NCBI GenBank assembly: GCA_036365145.1
Contig: JAEOAD010000015.1
Location: 10,347,501 to 10,411,500 of the forward strand
Direction of reading: 5' to 3'
Origin: Orientallactaga sibirica
Taxonomy: Eukaryota; Chordata; Mammalia; Rodentia; Dipodidae
Length of the DNA: 64,000 nucleotides
Shown: piece after piece, positions 60,504 to 64,000 of the stretch
Numbering within the stretch: the stretch's first letter is position 1
Layout of the letters: each line of letters opens with the position of its first letter
Program-made: the position numbers and the translations under genes
The notes under the pieces: generated by a model
What the model saw: only the letters and a program-made list of their open reading frames with translations
What the model was told of the DNA's origin: nothing
Database searches by the model: none

Positions 60504-60708
60504 GGCTGGAGAGATGACTTAGCAGTTAAGGCACTTGCCTACAAAGCCTAAGGATCCAGGTTCACTTCTCCAGGTCCCACGTAAGCCAGATGCACATGGT
60601 AATACATGCATCTGGAGTTCACTTGCAGTGGCCAGAGGCCCTGGCACACCCATTCTCTCTTTCTCTCTCCATGTCTGTAATACATAAATAAATCCAAAAA
60701 AGAAAAAA
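60504..60708 (+). mobile_element. tRNA-derived SINE
   Basis: Starts ggctggagagatgacttagc with a consensus A box, contains gtaagccagatgcacatggt and catgcatctggagttcactt, a CT-rich part and an aaataaatccaaaaaag tail. Target duplication aagaaaacc at 60491-60499 and directly after the tail. Confidence 0.94.
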
Positions 60709-61863
60709 AGAAAACCCAGATCACACGCAGGTTCTCCTGCATTCCTGTAGCTGCTTTTTCAGCAAAGGCCTCAGGTCCTTCGGACCTGCCTCAGATCCAC
60801 CACCTCCACCCTGCATGTCCACTGCCCAGCTGTTGGGCACTTCCAATGCACCCACTATGACATTTCCACAGGGCTAGCCTGGGAATAGCTTTCACACCTC
60901 TGTTCATCTCTTCAGTACTTTCCTGAAGCCCCAGGGCCACCCATGAAGCCACCAGCCCCTTGGAATGGGCACTCTCTTGATAGGAGACGCTCTAGGGAAG
61001 CCCCATCCCAGTGCTGTGCAGATAACATTGTCCACAGAAGTTCAGACCATTATTTATTGAGATCCTAAGAGTTTTCTCTAATTGAAAAAAATAAAAACCA
61101 AGAAGCTAAATTCAAGATGAAAACATAAAATGTGCTTTATTTAAAAGCAGGCCAGTTGCACCCTTGGAGAGGAGGTGAGGCCTCACCATGGCTTTGGAGG
61201 CAGTCTGTGTCATGGCTGGGTCTGGAGACCCCAGTACACTGCCCTGCATCCAGATCCAGGGCAGCCAGTAATCCTCACTGGTCTGCCATGGGAGGCAGAT
61301 AAACCTGGAATGGTGCCACTTGAGCCCTGGGAGGCCAGAGGGGAGGCTGCTCTCATGTGTCAATCACTGTCACCAGAAGTGCCTGAGCCACAGGGAGTGA
61401 GACACTTCTTGGCCAGGCAGAGCTTCGAAGCTGTCAGCTGCAGCAGCTGCCACCTCTCCCCACGTGGTGCTTCACGCCTGCCTGAAACCAGAGCTGTCTG
61501 TACATCTGTCTCCTGTCAGGCAGGCAGCAGGAGGACTGGAGCCGGTACACCAGCAGGAACAGCCTTACATGTATGCACCCATCCAGGAGCCCCCACCTAC
61601 CTCCTGCAACCTATGCTGGGTCAAATGCTTCTGTTAGCCTTCAAGACCTGTGCGAATTCACCCCAAGGCCAGGGGCTGCAGTTCCCTTTGCTGCAGACCC
61701 ACACTTACCGCTGGTTATAAATCTGATCGCTGCCAGCCTTCCTCCCAGTGGTGGAAGAAAAAATACTCCATCCTCATTAGGACTTTGTCTGTCGCCCGTG
61801 CTCAGGGTGTGCTATGTGTCTAGGGACAGCTGAGTGGATGCTGGTATAGAGAAGTAGAGTAGG

Positions 61864-62012
61864 GCCAGACGTGGTGGTTCACGTTTTTAATCCCAGCACT
61901 TGGGAGGCAGAAGTAGGAGGATCACTGTGAGTTCAAGACCAGCCTGAAACTACATAGTGAATTCTAGGTCAGCTTGGGCTAGAGTGAGAACCAACCTCTA
62001 AAAAAAAGAAAG
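61864..62012 (+). mobile_element. B1-type SINE
   Basis: Starts gccagacgtggtggttcacg, contains ggaggcagaagtaggaggat and ends gagaaccaacctctaaaaaa. The word gagaagtagag on both sides is the target duplication. Confidence 0.92.
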
Positions 62013-62911
62013 AGAGAGAAGTAGAGGAGGAATGGTCAGAGTCTAAGTGACTCACCATCCAGATGAAATGACTGACCCCATCCAGCCATCAGTGGGGTTA
62101 CAAGTGGCATCATACGGTTCCTCCCCCAGGGATCACTTGCCTTGGCCCCGTTGGTTAAAAGATTTTATTGTCTGGCCCTTATCCTGGCCTTGCCTGCCTG
62201 TGTGCTGCAGTGCTCTACAGGCCAGACCTGAGTGTTGCTGTGGTCCATGAGCAGAGCACCACAAGGGAGCAGCCTCACCCCTCTCACCTCTCTGTGCTGC
62301 AAGCCACAGGGGGTATCCTGCTCACCTGGAGGCATACACATTCTAGACCCTTGAAGAGTGACTCCCAGTTGCTCTGCCTGAGACCTTCTACCCTCAGCCC
62401 ATCAGGTCTACTGCCCAGCTCAGCGTGACCTCCTCCCGGAAGTCCTCCCTGAGCCCTTGGGCTGGGTTGCCCCTCCTCTGTGCTCTGGCCTGTGACAGCC
62501 CCTCCTGTGTGGAATGATTGGGGTAGGGTTCTGACTTTGCTCACCCCTGAGCTTCTGCGAGGTGTGGCATGTCTGGCTTATGCCTGTCCGCGTCCTGAAT
62601 GGGGGAAGTACTTGGTGAGTGCTGGTCCTAGAAACGCTCCGAGGGAATGGATGAGCTGTTCACAGGATGGAGGAGGGGCTGATAGGGAAAGACCATTGGA
62701 GGAGCGATGGAGTGGGTGGGCTTTACAGACATGGGCACCAAGACTGATGCTGCATTCCTCCTCAGTCCCTGGCCCTCGCCCCTAATCTAAATTAGAGATA
62801 AGCCATCACCCCATCTGTCTGTTTGCCTAATCTTCCCTCCTTCCTTCTATCCAGCCAACAACTAACCTATCTTCCCTCCAGCCAATGAGCAAACCAGAGG
62901 ACAAATGCCTG

Positions 62912-63038
62912 CCTTCTCCCCTCCCTCCCTCCCTCCCTCCCTCCCTCCCTTCCTTCCTTCCTTCCTTCTTGCCTTTCTTCCTTCTTCTCTCCTTCCCCAC
63001 TCCCTCCCTCCTTCCCTTTCTTCCTTCCTACCTTCCTT
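62912..63038. repeat. (CCCT)n(TTCC)n polypyrimidine tract
   Basis: About 125 bases on + are almost only C and T, first as CCCT units, then TTCC units, then mixed. Such tracts can adopt triplex structure and vary in length; the second point is general knowledge. Confidence 0.93.
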
Positions 63039-63044
63039 CAACAT

Positions 63045-63140
63045 AGCTTTATTTCCAGCACCTTGGAGGCCAAGGTAGGAGAATTGCCATGCTCAACCTG
63101 GACTACAGGGAGATTCTGCTTCAAAAACAAAAGAAAACAA
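63045..63140 (+). mobile_element. Old B1-related fragment
   Basis: The words tttatttccagcaccttgga, ggccaaggtaggagaattgc and ctggactacagggagattct match B1 loosely, next to the polypyrimidine tract. Confidence 0.55.
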
Positions 63141-64000
63141 AAATCACAGACATCAAGAAGGACACAGATGTGAGTCTAGTTGAGAGGACCTCACCCAAGA
63201 CAGTCCAGCCTCATTTGTCCTGCAAAGCCAGGAGTAGGCAGAAGAGAAGTGGTTGAAATCCCTCCTGGCTCCATGCTTGCTCTTCCACGCCTCCCATTTT
63301 CTCCCGACACACTTCCTGCTATTCCTGACACATGGGAAGCCTTACTTCCCTGCCCAGTGGGGTGCATTGGCTGGGTAGGATGCAGTTTGAGTTCCTAGGA
63401 CTTGGGGAAGGGTCTGCTGGTTTCTGAGTGGGGTGAAAGGGTTGTGGAGGGAGAAGCTGCCAACATGGCTATGGAGCAGCCTCAAGCCTGCCCTTCACTG
63501 CTGCATCCAGAGCCAGAAACCAAGCAAAGCATGGCTGTGGTGGGCAGCCACGGGCAGGGAAGGGGTGGAACAGAGCCCACCAACTCCCAGGCAGGTCCAG
63601 GGCTCTTGAACCCCACTAACCATCACATTCCACAGGAGATGTGAACACACCCTTCTGGCCAGGACATCTGGGCTGGGGCTATGGTCTCTCTTGGTAGCAA
63701 CTTCCCAAGGATCACAGGCTGTTTGTGCTCTGCCTAATGGGTGAGAACCAAGGGAACCATGCCAGGAAGAGCAGCGTAGCCCACACTTGGAGGTGTGGCA
63801 GAGCTGGCCCTGAGGCTTCTGGACAGTTTGTTGTTAAGCTGGAGATCATGGATCCCTCCATTCACCCCAGCACCAACAGCAGAGCCTGAGACAATGCAGA
63901 GCAGGCCGGTGGTCCTGGTGTCCTGTGTCTAATGGAGAAAGTTCAGGAGCTGGAACGAATCTATGTTCCCTGTCACTGCCTTTGAAATGCGTCACCTTCT

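Larger units (their letters stand above)
54347..64000 (+). other. HS1BP3: HS1BP3 intron 4 (partial)
   Basis: From the donor at 54347 to the window edge I found no further HS1BP3 exon; the expected next peptide (SKKPKK-type) is not visible. It contains an antisense SINE fragment near 55003, a tRNA SINE at 60504, a B1 at 61864 and a long pyrimidine tract at 62912. The 55.1-60.4 kb part appears unique, with no recognisable feature. Confidence 0.75.

Noticed and set aside
54347..64000. Further HS1BP3 exons
   Set aside because: I looked for the expected SKKPKK and LTIFDEEVDPD type peptides after exon 4 and did not see them; the next exon is probably outside the window.

Overview
This is a piece of a mammalian nuclear genome, and the repeats point to a rodent. 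Genes are split into short exons with GT..AG junctions and are separated by long non-coding stretches. The dispersed repeats are 7SL-derived B1-type SINEs, tRNA-derived SINEs with clear A and B boxes, B4-like composite SINEs, old MIR fragments and 5'-truncated L1 copies. The B1 and tRNA-SINE consensus differ from the mouse/rat forms and look to me like the jerboa (Dipodidae) type. That species-level guess comes from memory of repeat style and is unproven.

Three protein-coding genes can be supported, in the order and orientation of the human 2p24 block LDAH - GDF7 - HS1BP3 (RHOB would be expected next). (1) The terminal coding exon of LDAH on + (7862-8053), with its last intron to the left and a 3'UTR ending near a poly(A) signal at 9739. 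(2) A complete two-exon GDF7/BMP12 gene on - (start 27320, stop 23377; 446 codons), with CpG-rich exons and promoter. (3) The first four coding exons of HS1BP3 on + (41359-54346), starting in a GC-box promoter and running off the right edge. LDAH and GDF7 converge; GDF7 and HS1BP3 diverge, with about 14 kb between their start codons.

Region by region: 1-7861 LDAH intron rich in L1 3' ends and a B4 SINE; 8054-9765 LDAH 3'UTR; 9766-23376 LDAH-GDF7 interval, part of which may be a very long GDF7 3'UTR; 23377-27320 GDF7; 27321-41150 divergent intergenic region with repeats concentrated at 32-40 kb; 41150-64000 HS1BP3 promoter, exons 1-4 and introns. The three genes do unrelated jobs (lipid-droplet hydrolase, secreted TGF-beta-family ligand, PX-domain phosphoinositide/phosphatidic-acid-related adaptor); their proximity is conserved synteny, not an operon.

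I found no novel multi-gene system. The most interesting items are a likely 'tailless' retrocopy of the 5' half of tRNA-Glu(CTC) ending in the anticodon loop (around 587-628), several places where SINEs inserted repeatedly at the same target sequence, a dimeric SINE inside a single target duplication, a possible 8-kb GDF7 3'UTR, and an HS1BP3 exon whose read-through stops immediately after the splice junction.
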